Assembly: GCF_021109255.1 (NCBI RefSeq)
Contig: NZ_JAJODG010000001.1
Source of the DNA: Merdimmobilis hominis
GTDB taxonomy: Bacteria > Bacillota > Clostridia > Oscillospirales > Ruminococcaceae
Direction: 5' to 3' (one strand)
DNA length: 64,000 bases
The notes under the pieces were generated by a model that searched no databases, was not told the DNA's origin, and was given only the letters and a program-made list of their open reading frames with translations. Each line of letters starts with the position of its first letter. Positions within the stretch are counted from its first letter, which is position 1. The position numbers and the translations under genes are program-made. This document shows, in pieces, positions 49,642 through 59,035 of the stretch.

Positions 49642-51084
49642 ATGGAATCCTTATGGAAAAAGACGGTGGAACTGCCCCGCCAACGGGTGCTGGGACAAGA
49701 TTTACAAGTGCAATGCGCCATTGTAGGCGGGGGCATGGCGGGGCTGCTGACTGCACTTTTCCTCGAGCGCAATGGGGTGGAGGCAGTGGTGCTGGAGGCG
49801 GACCGGGTGGCAGGCGGCCAGACTGGCAACACCACGGCCAAAATCACCGCCCAGCACGGCATGATCTACCACAAACTGCTGGATACCCTAGGCCGGGAAA
49901 AGGCCCAGCAATATGCCCACGCCAACCAACGGGCCATTGAGCAATACCGCCAGATCGCCGGGGATTTGGGGATTTCCTGCTGGATGGAGGAGCTTCCCGC
50001 CTACCTGTATTCCCGGTTGGAGGAAGAGCCTCTGCGCCGGGAGGCAGACGCTGCCAAATCTTTAGGCTTTGATGCAGCCTTCACCATGGATACCACCCTT
50101 CCTTTTCCGGTGGCGGGGGCAGTCCGGTTTGAAAATCAGTCCCAGTTCCATCCCCTGGAATTTCTCCAGGGGATTCTGCCGAAGCTGACGGTGTATGAGG
50201 AAACACCGGTCCTCTCAGTGGAGGGGGATGCCTTGGTCACTCCAGGAGGGCGGGTCACTGCGGAGGAGATTGTCTTTGCCACCCATTACCCGTTCCTCAA
50301 CCTGCCGGGGATGTACTTTGCCCGGATGCACCAGGAGCGCAGTTATGTGATCGCCCTGGAAGGTGCCCAAAAGCTGGATGGCGTCTATTATGGCGTCGAT
50401 GAAGAGGGAGGCTGGTCCATGCGCAACGCAGGGGAATATCTCCTCCTGGGCGGCGGCAACCACCGCACGGGGGACAACCGATCCGGGGGGAAATACCGCT
50501 CCCTCGCCGATGCGGCAAAAGAATTCTGGCCGCAGAGCCGGGAGGCAGCCCGCTGGTCCGCCCAGGACTGCATGACCCTGGATGGGGTTCCCTATATTGG
50601 GCAGTTTGCCGAATCCACCCCCAATTGGTATGTGGCCACCGGGTTTGGAAAATGGGGAATGACCCATTCCATGGTGGCGGCCCAACTGATTTCCGACCGG
50701 ATTCTAGGCCGGGAAAACCCGGATTGGGAGGTTTTTTCCCCCCAGCGGTTCACCCCAGGCGCCTCGGCTAAAACCTTTTTGGAAAACGGCCTCCAAGCGG
50801 TCAAAGGCCTGGGCAGCCAGCTTCTGGAACCGCCGCGGGCTCTGCTCAAGGATTTGCAGCCTGGCCACGGCGGCATCGTGGAGTGGGGGGAAGAGAAGGT
50901 GGGTGCTTACCGGGATGAGGCAGGGGAGGTCTTCCTGGTGTCCACCCGCTGCCCTCATCTTGGATGCCAGCTGGAGTGGAATCCCGATGAAAAAAGCTGG
51001 GATTGCCCCTGCCATGGTTCCCGGTTTGACTACAAGGGCAACCGGATCGATGGCCCAGCCCAAACCGGCCTCCACCGGGGATAA
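49642..51084 (+). CDS. FAD-dependent oxidoreductase with C-terminal Rieske domain
   Basis: 480 residues; GAGGAGGTG precedes ATG 49642. An N-terminal DAO-type Rossmann fold (CAIVGGGMAGLLTALFLE, then VVLEADRVAGGQTGNTTAKITAQHG) spans most of the protein. The last 80 residues are a Rieske [2Fe-2S] domain with CPHLGC and CPCHGSRF ligands. Such enzymes oxidise amines or sarcosine-like substrates or serve as electron-transfer proteins; the substrate is unknown. The Rieske fold is short, ending soon after the second motif (GPAQTGLHRG), so it may be slightly truncated. Confidence 0.88.
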   Translation: MESLWKKTVELPRQRVLGQDLQVQCAIVGGGMAGLLTALFLERNGVEAVVLEADRVAGGQTGNTTAKITAQHGMIYHKLLDTLGREKAQQYAHANQRAIEQYRQIAGDLGISCWMEELPAYLYSRLEEEPLRREADAAKSLGFDAAFTMDTTLPFPVAGAVRFENQSQFHPLEFLQGILPKLTVYEETPVLSVEGDALVTPGGRVTAEEIVFATHYPFLNLPGMYFARMHQERSYVIALEGAQKLDGVYYGVDEEGGWSMRNAGEYLLLGGGNHRTGDNRSGGKYRSLADAAKEFWPQSREAARWSAQDCMTLDGVPYIGQFAESTPNWYVATGFGKWGMTHSMVAAQLISDRILGRENPDWEVFSPQRFTPGASAKTFLENGLQAVKGLGSQLLEPPRALLKDLQPGHGGIVEWGEEKVGAYRDEAGEVFLVSTRCPHLGCQLEWNPDEKSWDCPCHGSRFDYKGNRIDGPAQTGLHRG

Positions 51085-51110
51085 GGCCTTCGGAACGCAA
51101 TTGGAAAAAG

Positions 51111-51145
51111 AATCTCCCCATCTGTATATGCAGATGGGGAGATTT
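51111..51145. terminator. Bidirectional terminator
   Basis: Perfect 14-bp stem AATCTCCCCATCTG/CAGATGGGGAGATT with a 6-base loop between convergent genes. Confidence 0.85.
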
Positions 51146-51146
51146 G

Positions 51147-51695
51147 TTAATCTAAGAAGGTGAGAAATGCCTCCGCCTGTTTGCGCAGGCGTCCTTCCTG
51201 GCTCTCGGTGAGGGAAAGGCAGTTGCTTTTGAACGCCTCGGGAGACAGGGGGATCCCGGTGCGGGGGACTGCCATCATCTTCATGCCCAGGACAGAGAGA
51301 AGCATCATCAAATGGTCCTGGACGCAGGCGGTACCCGCAGCTCCGCCAGCCCCGGAAAAGGTGACTGGTTTGCCAAAGAGGCAGGTTGCTTCCCCAGGCT
51401 GATTGGGACGGGAGAGCCAATCCAGCAGGTTTTTCAGAACACCGGGGAGGCTGTGGTTGTATTCAGGGACAAAGAGCCATACCCCATCCGCCCGGGAGAC
51501 TGCCTCCCGGACCTGCGCCACCGGCAGCGGCACAGGGAATTCCATATCCTGATTAAAAAAGGGAACCTGCGTGTAATCGAGAAACGCGACCTCAGCCCGT
51601 TCCCCCAGCATTTCCTGGGCCAATTGGGCCAACTGCCGCTGGAACGATTCCTTCCGCAGGGAGCCAATTATCATTAAAATCCGCTTTTGGTTCAT
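51147..51695 (-). CDS. NADPH-dependent FMN reductase
   Basis: 182 residues from ATG 51695 with GGAGG 8 bases upstream. Flavodoxin-like fold: MIIGSLRKESFQRQLA (phosphate-binding loop), WLFVPEYNHSLPGVLKNLLDWLSRP (the PEYN motif of NADPH-dependent FMN reductases) and FSGAGGAAGTACVQDHL. It probably reduces FMN or quinones/azo compounds. It is transcribed in the same direction as, and behind, the HxlR regulator gene. Confidence 0.92.
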   Translation of the reverse strand: MNQKRILMIIGSLRKESFQRQLAQLAQEMLGERAEVAFLDYTQVPFFNQDMEFPVPLPVAQVREAVSRADGVWLFVPEYNHSLPGVLKNLLDWLSRPNQPGEATCLFGKPVTFSGAGGAAGTACVQDHLMMLLSVLGMKMMAVPRTGIPLSPEAFKSNCLSLTESQEGRLRKQAEAFLTFLD

Positions 51696-51873
51696 ACAGC
51701 CAACCTCCATATCCATCCATTCTCAGACCAGCATGGGCGATTTCCCCCAATTCTATTCGGAAAAATGGGGAGGCCCCACCGGCGAAAGCGGCATGAAACG
51801 CAGCTTATCCCCTTTTGGGCCACTACGATATCCATTGTACTGTCGTAGGGGGAAATTGTCAAACGGAAGAGGG

Positions 51874-52209
51874 CTATTGGCGGCACTTTTCCTGGTATCC
51901 TTCCCCCCAGTCCCACATGGCGTCCAGAATGGGTTTGAGACTATACCCCAAATCGGTCAAGGTGTACTCCACCCGGGGTGGAACCTCGGCATAGACTGTC
52001 CGTGTGAGGAGGCCGCTTGCCTCCATCTCCCGCAGCTGGGCAGTCAACACTTTTTGAGAGACGTGGCCAATGGATTTTTTCAGCTCCCCGAACCGTTTGG
52101 TCCCGGGCAGGAGGTCCCGCAGGATCAGGACCTTCCACTTGTCGCTGATCAGGGATAGTGTGGTCTCTACTGGGCAGGCGGGCAACTGGGTGGCAGTTCT
52201 TTCAGACAT
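51874..52209 (-). CDS. HxlR-family transcriptional regulator
   Basis: 111 residues. Winged helix typical of HxlR: ETTLSLISDKWKVLILRDLLPGTKRFGELKKSIGHVSQKVLTAQLREMEASGLL, here with a Cys near the N-terminus (LPACPVE), the position used for redox sensing in several members. It is divergent from a PNPOx-like gene and upstream of the FMN reductase gene on its own strand, so it probably senses electrophiles or redox stress and controls both neighbours. Confidence 0.92.
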   Translation of the reverse strand: MSERTATQLPACPVETTLSLISDKWKVLILRDLLPGTKRFGELKKSIGHVSQKVLTAQLREMEASGLLTRTVYAEVPPRVEYTLTDLGYSLKPILDAMWDWGEGYQEKCRQ

Positions 52210-52241
52210 GGAATCATCCCCTTTGTAAATCCAATAGTATC

Positions 52242-52303
52242 ATTTTGGTACCTACAGTACAAAATTATGCTTACTTTACATAATTACTCTATGGATTTAT
52301 TAT
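52242..52303 (+). promoter_or_regulatory. Promoter and HxlR operator candidate
   Basis: TTTACA (52275-52280), 17 bp, TATTAT (52298-52303) for the PNPOx-like gene. Upstream, ATTTTGGTAC and GTACAAAAT form an inverted repeat (52242-52251 and 52257-52265) of the GTAC-N5-GTAC type bound by HxlR-family proteins. Confidence 0.55.
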
Positions 52304-52362
52304 AAAGGCAGCAGGGGGAAAAAGCAAGCCCCAAGCAAACCCATTCCAAGGAGGTACAAATC

Positions 52363-52764
52363 ATGAATGAAGCAATCGCCTTTCTGCGGGAAAACCCAGT
52401 GCAGTATCTGGCAACCGTTGGCCGGGACGGCAGGGCCAAATGCCGCCCCTTTATGTTCGCCGGGGAACTGGACGGCAAATTGTGGTTCTGCACCAACAAC
52501 CAAAAAGATGTCTACCGGGATATTGTGGAAAACCCCTATGTGGAAGTATCGGTGGCAAGCCCTGCTTACGCCTGGATCCGGCTCAGCGGCAAAGCCGTGT
52601 TTGAAGACAGCCGGGAGGCCAAGGAGATGTGTATGGGCAACCCCATTGTCAAAAGCCAGTACCAGACCGCAGACAACCCAATTTTTGTGGTGTTCTACTT
52701 GGAAGAGGCCCGCGCCGTACTCGCTGACTTCTCCGGGAACCCACCTCGAGAGTATCAATTTTAA
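52363..52764 (+). CDS. Pyridoxamine 5'-phosphate oxidase-like flavoprotein
   Basis: 133 residues, the size of small FMN-binding PNPOx-like proteins of Clostridia: IAFLRENPVQYLATVGRDGRAKCRPFMF, LWFCTNNQKDVYRDIVENPYVEVS and WIRLSGKAVFE. It probably binds FMN as a dimer and acts as a reductase of unknown substrate, not as a true PdxH. AAGGAGG precedes the ATG. Divergent from the HxlR regulator, its likely controller. Confidence 0.88.
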   Translation: MNEAIAFLRENPVQYLATVGRDGRAKCRPFMFAGELDGKLWFCTNNQKDVYRDIVENPYVEVSVASPAYAWIRLSGKAVFEDSREAKEMCMGNPIVKSQYQTADNPIFVVFYLEEARAVLADFSGNPPREYQF

Positions 52765-52869
52765 TCTAAATAGTAAAATGGATTAAAAAATATCCAAATT
52801 GTATAGTTTTGCCGCGGCGACCACAATGGGGGAAGTTCCCTTATTGCGGCAGCCCCAGCCCAACAACTC

Positions 52870-52896
52870 CCCCCTCCAACTGTGGAGGGGGTTTTT
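52870..52896 (+). terminator. Terminator after the PNPOx-like gene
   Basis: CCCCCTCCA-ACTG-TGGAGGGGG followed by TTTTT. Confidence 0.88.
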
Positions 52897-53841
52897 CTAC
52901 TGGCGCATCTCCTCCGACGGGGAGAGGGCGTCGTTGAGGGCTTCGGTCATGTGGTGGAGAAATGCGGTCATCTCTCGGGTGACCGGCTTGTCCTGATGAG
53001 CAATCCACCCCAGTTTCATGGCGTCCTGCTCCCCTGCGATAGGGATAGAAACCACCCGGTCGCTGCTGAACCGACGGGGCAGAATGCCGCTGCCGATGGA
53101 GAAGGCATCGGTGTTTTCCACAACATTGTAGAAGGTGGAGCGGTCTTTGATGTAGATGATCCGGCCAGTGCGCCGCAGGTCCAGGAGGGCGATTTCCTCT
53201 GAAAAATCCATCCCCACCCCGCTTTCCTGCTCAAACACCACAATGGGGTAGGTTTCAATTTCTTCCAGCCGCACCGATTCCCGTCCCGCTAAAGGGTGCT
53301 GGACCCCCACATACACATGGGGGAGGAGGCTTTGCAGCTGGTGAAAGACAAGGCCTTTGGATTTGAGCACCTTCTTGATAAAGGTTTCGGTGAGGTTGGA
53401 AAGGAAGATCACCCCGATTTCACTGCGGCTTTGGTAGACGTCCTCAATGACCTGGTACATGTCGGTTTCTATCATGTGCAGCACATACTGGGGAGGGTTG
53501 CAGTCCCCGAGAAAGCGCAGGAACCCATCCACTGCAAAGGGATAGTGCTGGGAGGAGATGGAAAAGTGCAGGGAAGGGGTCTCTTCCTTGGCAGAGTAAA
53601 GCCCCTCCAGCCGCCTCTTCTGCTCCACTAAAATTCGGGCATAGCCGATGAACTCCTTGCCCTGGTCGGTGACGGTGATGCCCCGGTTAGTCCGGCAAAA
53701 GAGGGTGACCCCCAATTCCTCCTCCAAATCCTTAAGCAATTTGCTGATGCTCGACTGGGAGACAAAAAGCCCCTGGGCAGCTTTGTTGATGGAACCGCAG
53801 CGGGCCACCTCCAGGACATATTGTAGTTGTTGAAATGTCAT
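52897..53841 (-). CDS. LysR-family transcriptional regulator
   Basis: 314 residues from ATG 53841 (GGGAGGGG upstream). N-terminal helix-turn-helix (FQQLQYVLEVARCGSINKAAQGLFVSQSSISKLLKDLEEELGVTLF) and a periplasmic-binding-protein-like effector domain. It is divergent from the methionine gamma-lyase gene with a 170-bp gap that contains AT-rich and TAT-N-ATA-like stretches, so it probably regulates that gene in response to a sulfur metabolite. Confidence 0.93.
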   Translation of the reverse strand: MTFQQLQYVLEVARCGSINKAAQGLFVSQSSISKLLKDLEEELGVTLFCRTNRGITVTDQGKEFIGYARILVEQKRRLEGLYSAKEETPSLHFSISSQHYPFAVDGFLRFLGDCNPPQYVLHMIETDMYQVIEDVYQSRSEIGVIFLSNLTETFIKKVLKSKGLVFHQLQSLLPHVYVGVQHPLAGRESVRLEEIETYPIVVFEQESGVGMDFSEEIALLDLRRTGRIIYIKDRSTFYNVVENTDAFSIGSGILPRRFSSDRVVSIPIAGEQDAMKLGWIAHQDKPVTREMTAFLHHMTEALNDALSPSEEMRQ

Positions 53842-54013
53842 AGAACCCCTCCCTTTTTCTTGGTGCATTTCCATAGCTGTTAGAAATAATCTCCAGTTGG
53901 TTATTCCTTTTGGATATAACAAACCATTTCAAAAACATATTATCACTATTTTTGTTGAAAAGCTATAATGGAATTGTAAGGAAATCACCCACGACAGCAA
54001 GGAGGAATCTGTG

Positions 54014-55213
54014 ATGGAGAAAAGCAACTACGGTTTCGGGACCCGCGCCATCCACGCCGGGAACAAAAAGGACACCGTCAATGGAGCACTGACCACCCCT
54101 ATTTACCAAACTTCGACCTTCGTGTTCGACAGCTGTGAGCAGGGTGCCGCCCGCTTTGCCGGAGAGGAGCGCGGGTATATTTACTCCCGGTTGGGCAACC
54201 CCACCTCTACCATTTTGGAGGAGAAGATTGCCGCTTTGGAAAACGGGGAAGCCGCCGCGGTCACCAGTTCCGGCATGGGGGCCATCACCTCGGCCATCTG
54301 GACCATCTGCAAGGCGGGGGATCACATCATCTCCGACGGCACGCTGTATGGCTGCACCTATGCATACCTGTCCCACGGCATCTCCCGCTATGGCGTGGAT
54401 GTCAGCTTTGTGGACACCAGCAGCTTGGAGGAGATCGAGGCCGCCCTGCGCCCTAACACCACTGTGGTGTACCTGGAAACCCCGGCCAACCCCAACCTGA
54501 AAATCACCGACATCAAGGCGGTCAGCGACCTGGTACACGCTTACAATCCAGAAATCAAGGTGATTTGTGACAACACCTTTGCCACCCCTTATCTCCAGCG
54601 TCCCCTGGAACTGGGAGCGGATGTGGTGGTCCACTCCCTCACCAAGTACATGAATGGACATGGAGATGTCATCGCTGGCGCTGTGGTGGGAAAAGCCGAT
54701 TACATATCCCAGGTCAAGCTGTTCGGCATCAAGGATATGACCGGCTCGGTCATCGGTCCCTTTGAGTCGTTTTTGATCCTCCGCGGCATGAAGACATTGG
54801 AGGTGCGGATGGATCGCCACTGCGATTCTGCAAAGAAGATCGTGGAGTTCCTCAAAGGCCACCCCGCGGTGGAGGCCATCAACTTCCCCGGCTTGCCGGA
54901 GCACCCCGGCCACGAGGTCGCTAAGAAGCAGATGTCCCGCCCCGGTGCCATGATCTCCTTTGAGGTCAAGGGCGGCCGTGCCAACGGAGCGAAACTCCTC
55001 AACAGTTTGAAGCTGTGCACTTTGGCAGTCAGCTTGGGTGACGCAGAAACCCTCATCGAGCACCCTGCATCCATGACCCATTCCCCCTATAGTGCAGAGG
55101 AGCTTAAAGCAGTGGGCATCTCTGAGGGATTGGTGCGGTTGTCGGTGGGCTTGGAAAACCCAGAGGATATCATCGCAGATTTAAAGGCGGGCTTGGATGC
55201 TCTGACTTGGTAA
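54014..55213 (+). CDS. megL: Methionine gamma-lyase (Cys/Met metabolism PLP enzyme)
   Basis: 399 residues from ATG 54014 after AAGGAGG. PLP Lys211 in HSLTKYMNGHGDVIAG; the MGL-specific active-site Cys114 in LYGCTYAYLSHGI distinguishes it from cystathionine gamma-synthase. N-terminus GFGTRAIHAGN and SLGDAETLIEHPASMTHS are family-typical. It would break methionine to methanethiol, ammonia and 2-oxobutyrate. The LysR gene divergent from it is the likely regulator. Substrate preference among MGL-type enzymes is not fully certain from sequence. Confidence 0.9.
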   Translation: MEKSNYGFGTRAIHAGNKKDTVNGALTTPIYQTSTFVFDSCEQGAARFAGEERGYIYSRLGNPTSTILEEKIAALENGEAAAVTSSGMGAITSAIWTICKAGDHIISDGTLYGCTYAYLSHGISRYGVDVSFVDTSSLEEIEAALRPNTTVVYLETPANPNLKITDIKAVSDLVHAYNPEIKVICDNTFATPYLQRPLELGADVVVHSLTKYMNGHGDVIAGAVVGKADYISQVKLFGIKDMTGSVIGPFESFLILRGMKTLEVRMDRHCDSAKKIVEFLKGHPAVEAINFPGLPEHPGHEVAKKQMSRPGAMISFEVKGGRANGAKLLNSLKLCTLAVSLGDAETLIEHPASMTHSPYSAEELKAVGISEGLVRLSVGLENPEDIIADLKAGLDALTW

Positions 55214-55229
55214 CAATTAAAAATAGCGC

Positions 55230-55263
55230 AAAAGGGCGGAGAGAAATCTCTCCGCCTTTTTAA
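55230..55263. terminator. Terminator after megL
   Basis: AAAAGGGCGGAGAGA pairs with TCTCTCCGCCTTTTT (one bulge), T-rich end. Confidence 0.82.
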
Positions 55264-55299
55264 GTGCAAATATGGAATGGCAGTGCCAAATGGGCTAGG

Positions 55300-58200
55300 T
55301 CAGCTGATCCAGCGGTGGAGCACCCCCAACAGGCGGTCCATTTCTAAGGGTTTGGCCACATGTTCGTTCATACCGGCCTGCCGGGCGCGGTAGGCGTCGT
55401 CGGCAAAGGCGTTGGCAGTCAGGGCGATGATGGGGATAGTGGCTGCGTCAGGCCTTTGTCCGGTTTCCGCCAGACGGCGGATGGCTGTGGCAGCTTCATA
55501 GCCGTTCATCACCGGCATCTGGATGTCCATTAAAATCAAAGCGAAGGTCCCTGGCGGGTTGGAGGAAAAGAGATCCACCGCCTGCTGGCCATCGCTGGCG
55601 TTGACGGTGTCCAAGCCGGCCATGCCTAATAGCTCCTGGGCGATTTCCCGGTTGAGATCGTTGTCCTCCACCAAAAGGAGCTTTGTCCCCACTGGGAAGG
55701 GGGGAAGTTCCACCGCTGGATCGGTGCTGGCCGGTTCGGATGCCCCTTGCTGGGCTAGTTTTAAGAAGATAGTTACCACAAACCGGGTGCCTTCGCCCAG
55801 CTTGCTTTCCACCCGGATGGTACCGTTCATCATCTGCACCAGGTTGTGGGTGATGGCAAGGCCGAGGCCGGTGCCCTGGACCGCATTCACCCGGGGGCCT
55901 TCCGCCCGTTCAAAGGGGGTGAACACCTTGCCGAGGAACTCTTGGGACATGCCGATCCCATCGTCCTCCACCAGGAATTCAAAGCAGCCGACCCCGCTCT
56001 TACCGGAGAGCTTTTCTTCCACTTTCAAGGAGATGTGGCCGCCTTCACCGGTGTATTTTACCGCGTTGGACAGCAGGTTGAGGAGGATTTGCTGCACTCG
56101 GGTGGGATCCCCGCGGACGGCATCGCTTTGTACGGAGATAGCCAGGGAGAGCTGCTGGCCTTTGCCCTCGGCGTCAGGGCGGATCATCTGCACAGCGGCG
56201 GTCAGACAGTCGCTGAGGCGGAAGGCACTTTCATTGAGGCCGATTTTGCCAGATTCAATTTTAGACATGTCCAGTACCTCGTTGATCAGCCCCAGGAGGA
56301 GGTTGCCGGAGGAGCGGATTTTTTCCAGGCAGTCCGCCAGCCTGTCCCGGTCGTCCAGCTGGTGCTCCGCAATGGCGGCCATGCCTAGGATGGCATTCAT
56401 AGGGGTGCGGATATCGTGGCTCATTTTGGAAAGGAAGTCCGACTTGGCCAAGTTGGCCCGGCGGGCCCCTTCATAGGCTTCTTCCAACGCCTGTTTGGCG
56501 GCTTTTTCCTCGGCTTGGCGCTCCAATTCCCGTTGCTTCTCCTCGCTGACATTGCGCAGGGTGACGATAGCGTTTTTTTCCTGTGCGTTGTCCATAGAAA
56601 CTGGGTGGATTTCCAGACGAAGCCAAGGTGCCCCCCCACTGCTGGAAGGGCCCTGACGGAATTCCACTTCGGTGTGCCCGCTGATCTCAGAGAATCGGGA
56701 GAGCAGTCGTCCCCGGTCACAAAGCTGGGCGACCCGCGGGCGGTCCTGCTCTTCGGCTAGGGCGAGCAAACGCTGGAATAACCCCCCGGAGAAGCTGCCA
56801 ATGCGGGGGAAGGGGAGGCCCTCCCGGGCTTGGGACAGACGCACAGCGTAGTATAGGTCCTCAGTTAGGTTTACATAGAAAATGCTGAGGTAAACGCCGC
56901 TGATGGCCTGGAGCGCCGATTGGTTCATATGCAGGCGGGTGCTGTTTTCCAGCAGGGTTTCCTTCATGGCATGGATGTTGCGGATGGTTCCCACCACTCG
57001 GGTGAGGCGGCCGCTGTGGTAGATGGGCCGGCTGCTGATCCGGTGCCACTGATAGTAGCCGGGGGCGCTGTCTGGCGTGACTACCCGCATTTCAAAGGAT
57101 TCCCCACAGCCGTTGCAGATATTGTCCATGGCGGCGGGGGCATCTTCTGGGTGGATAAAGGATTTGTCGGAAAGAAGCTTGGAATACCCGGAGAGCTCCC
57201 GGCGCTTCACCCCTTGTCTGGGGCGAGGTTCATAACTGATGAAGGTATCGGAATCGGTCAGGTATTCAAACATGGTGTCGGCGCTGGACTCCATGGCCAC
57301 CCGGTACATCTCCTGTTCCTGGTTCAGCTGCTGTTGTAGGATTTTGCGCTGGGTGATGTCGATCAGTGTCCGCTGGATGATGGAATCCCCGTCTTCGGTA
57401 GATCCGACCACCATATTGGTGCCCTCCAGCCAGTGGAGCGAGCCGTCGCCCCACCGGACACGGTATTCCCGGTCCTGCCTGTCCCCGACCCGGTGCAGCT
57501 GAAAATAGGTCTGCCGCAGCATCTCCTGGTCCTCTTCTAGAACAGAACCCAGTAAACCGCCATGCCAATCCCGCAGGCCCTCCTCCATGCTCTTATACCC
57601 CAAAAGGGAGAGGGCCGCCTGATTGAGGGAGATCAGTTCAAACTCTCCGCCGGCACGGCGGATGAACCGGATAATCCCGCAGGGGACGGTGTCGTAGATG
57701 CTGGTCAAGAGCTGGGATTGTTCCCGGATGCGCTGTGAATCCTCCTCCGACTGGGTCACATCCAGGTATAGGCTGTTGACCATCCAATGGCCCTCTGCAT
57801 CTTGGGCTTTTTTGCCGCTGTCTATGATCCATTTTAAAGAACCGTCCTTGCAGCGCACCCGGTACCGGGTGGAGTAGGAGAGGCCGCCGTCCCGGAAGGC
57901 TTCGGCGCAATCAGCGAGGGCGCGCTTCAGATCAGGGGGATAGACGGCGCCCACGGCAGTGCCGCCGGTAACGGTCAAAAATTCCTCCACTGTGTAGCCG
58001 AACAGGGCAGCCGCCTCTTTGCTGACAAAAGCATAGGAATAGGCGTCATCGTCATTGCTGATTTTCAGCCCCCCTGCAATGGAGGACATGACAACCTCCA
58101 ACTGCCGATTCTGCTGGAGAGCCTGCTGTTCCAATTCCGTCAGGCGTTCCTGGACAAAATGGTAGGACTGCCTGCCTGTTTTTTCGGGGAAAAGCTCGTC

Positions 58201-58623
58201 CCCCACCAGCTCCTGATAGGGGTTGGAGCAGTGGATGTGGACGCATCGGAACTCCTCTTCCATCCGCTGATAAACAAAGGTCACCCGCTGGTGCACCTTT
58301 ATAAACATTTTGGTTTCGGGGTTGGTGGCAATCCACATCCGGCCGGTGACTATATACAGCCCGGGAACCGGTTCCAAAGCGTCATACTCTTCATCCCAAA
58401 TCCGGCAGGGGGGAATATTCCCGGTGAGCTTTTGGAAGAAGGCATCCACCGAATCCTGACCGGTGATGTATTGCTCTTCTCCGGTGCCAAGCCAGGAGAA
58501 CTGCGGCGCTAAAAAAGCGGTGATGCCTTTGGAATTGCCATCGCAGTAATGCATATGCATCAGACGGCTGGTGAGGGCTTTGGCTTCCTCCAATTGTGGA
58601 TTGTCGGTCGACGGTGTGTTCAA
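55300..58623 (-). CDS. Hybrid sensor histidine kinase with SnoaL-like, PAS and receiver domains
   Basis: 1107 residues, no membrane segment, so cytoplasmic. Residues 10-150 resemble a SnoaL/NTF2-like domain (KGITAFLAPQFSWLGTGEEQYITG). Three or four PAS regions follow (about 170-295, 300-425, 430-560, and a divergent one to 690), then a coiled coil, HisKA with the His in MSHDIRTPMNAIL, a HATPase_c domain (NLLSNAVKYTGEGG, DDGIGM, GTGLGLAI) and a receiver domain (LVEDNDLN, phosphoacceptor Asp in LILMDIQMPVMNG, HVAKPLEM). A phosphorelay output partner is not encoded nearby. Fusion of a SnoaL-like module to such kinases is recurrent in gut Clostridia. Confidence 0.92.
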   Translation of the reverse strand: MNTPSTDNPQLEEAKALTSRLMHMHYCDGNSKGITAFLAPQFSWLGTGEEQYITGQDSVDAFFQKLTGNIPPCRIWDEEYDALEPVPGLYIVTGRMWIATNPETKMFIKVHQRVTFVYQRMEEEFRCVHIHCSNPYQELVGDELFPEKTGRQSYHFVQERLTELEQQALQQNRQLEVVMSSIAGGLKISNDDDAYSYAFVSKEAAALFGYTVEEFLTVTGGTAVGAVYPPDLKRALADCAEAFRDGGLSYSTRYRVRCKDGSLKWIIDSGKKAQDAEGHWMVNSLYLDVTQSEEDSQRIREQSQLLTSIYDTVPCGIIRFIRRAGGEFELISLNQAALSLLGYKSMEEGLRDWHGGLLGSVLEEDQEMLRQTYFQLHRVGDRQDREYRVRWGDGSLHWLEGTNMVVGSTEDGDSIIQRTLIDITQRKILQQQLNQEQEMYRVAMESSADTMFEYLTDSDTFISYEPRPRQGVKRRELSGYSKLLSDKSFIHPEDAPAAMDNICNGCGESFEMRVVTPDSAPGYYQWHRISSRPIYHSGRLTRVVGTIRNIHAMKETLLENSTRLHMNQSALQAISGVYLSIFYVNLTEDLYYAVRLSQAREGLPFPRIGSFSGGLFQRLLALAEEQDRPRVAQLCDRGRLLSRFSEISGHTEVEFRQGPSSSGGAPWLRLEIHPVSMDNAQEKNAIVTLRNVSEEKQRELERQAEEKAAKQALEEAYEGARRANLAKSDFLSKMSHDIRTPMNAILGMAAIAEHQLDDRDRLADCLEKIRSSGNLLLGLINEVLDMSKIESGKIGLNESAFRLSDCLTAAVQMIRPDAEGKGQQLSLAISVQSDAVRGDPTRVQQILLNLLSNAVKYTGEGGHISLKVEEKLSGKSGVGCFEFLVEDDGIGMSQEFLGKVFTPFERAEGPRVNAVQGTGLGLAITHNLVQMMNGTIRVESKLGEGTRFVVTIFLKLAQQGASEPASTDPAVELPPFPVGTKLLLVEDNDLNREIAQELLGMAGLDTVNASDGQQAVDLFSSNPPGTFALILMDIQMPVMNGYEAATAIRRLAETGQRPDAATIPIIALTANAFADDAYRARQAGMNEHVAKPLEMDRLLGVLHRWIS

Positions 58624-59035
58624 TTTTGTCCCCAGCCTTTCTTGTGTAGCCTTAGAATCCCTATGGTTTTATGATATCCGATTGTGTTTTCACCGTCAAG
58701 GAAAAGGCCTTTTTACAGAGGATCCAGTTGTTGTACGCAAAAAGGAATAGTGGGGTCACTTTAGATTTCTTGGGACGCGGGCGCAAATTTGGGCCAAAGC
58801 AAAGGCCCGGAGCGCGAAATGGCTCCAGGCTTTACCATAAATACAAAGGACGGTTAAAATCGATATTTTCAGCGCGGGAACCAAAATAAAGCGCACCCAC
58901 AAAAGTGAGTGCGCGATCTGTCTGCGGTGACTCGCTGCTGGGAAGCGCTGACAAAATAGATACCTGCTATAAGCGCAAGCGGCAAGGCAAAAGAAAAAGC
59001 TGAACCTGGAACGCGGATTGCGTCCAGGCTCAGCC
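58624..59035. other. Intergenic region with terminators
   Basis: No convincing gene. On the - strand it holds the tRNA-Leu terminator (arms 58999-59010/59023-59034, then TTTTTC) and a second hairpin GCGCACTCAC-TTTT-GTGGGTGCGC (58891-58914) followed by TTTATTTT. A short transcript between these could exist but nothing identifies it. Confidence 0.5.

Noticed and set aside
58671..58889. A 72-codon frame on the + strand between the hybrid kinase and tRNA-Leu
   Set aside because: No ribosome site of quality, overlaps a - strand terminator hairpin, and basic low-information sequence.
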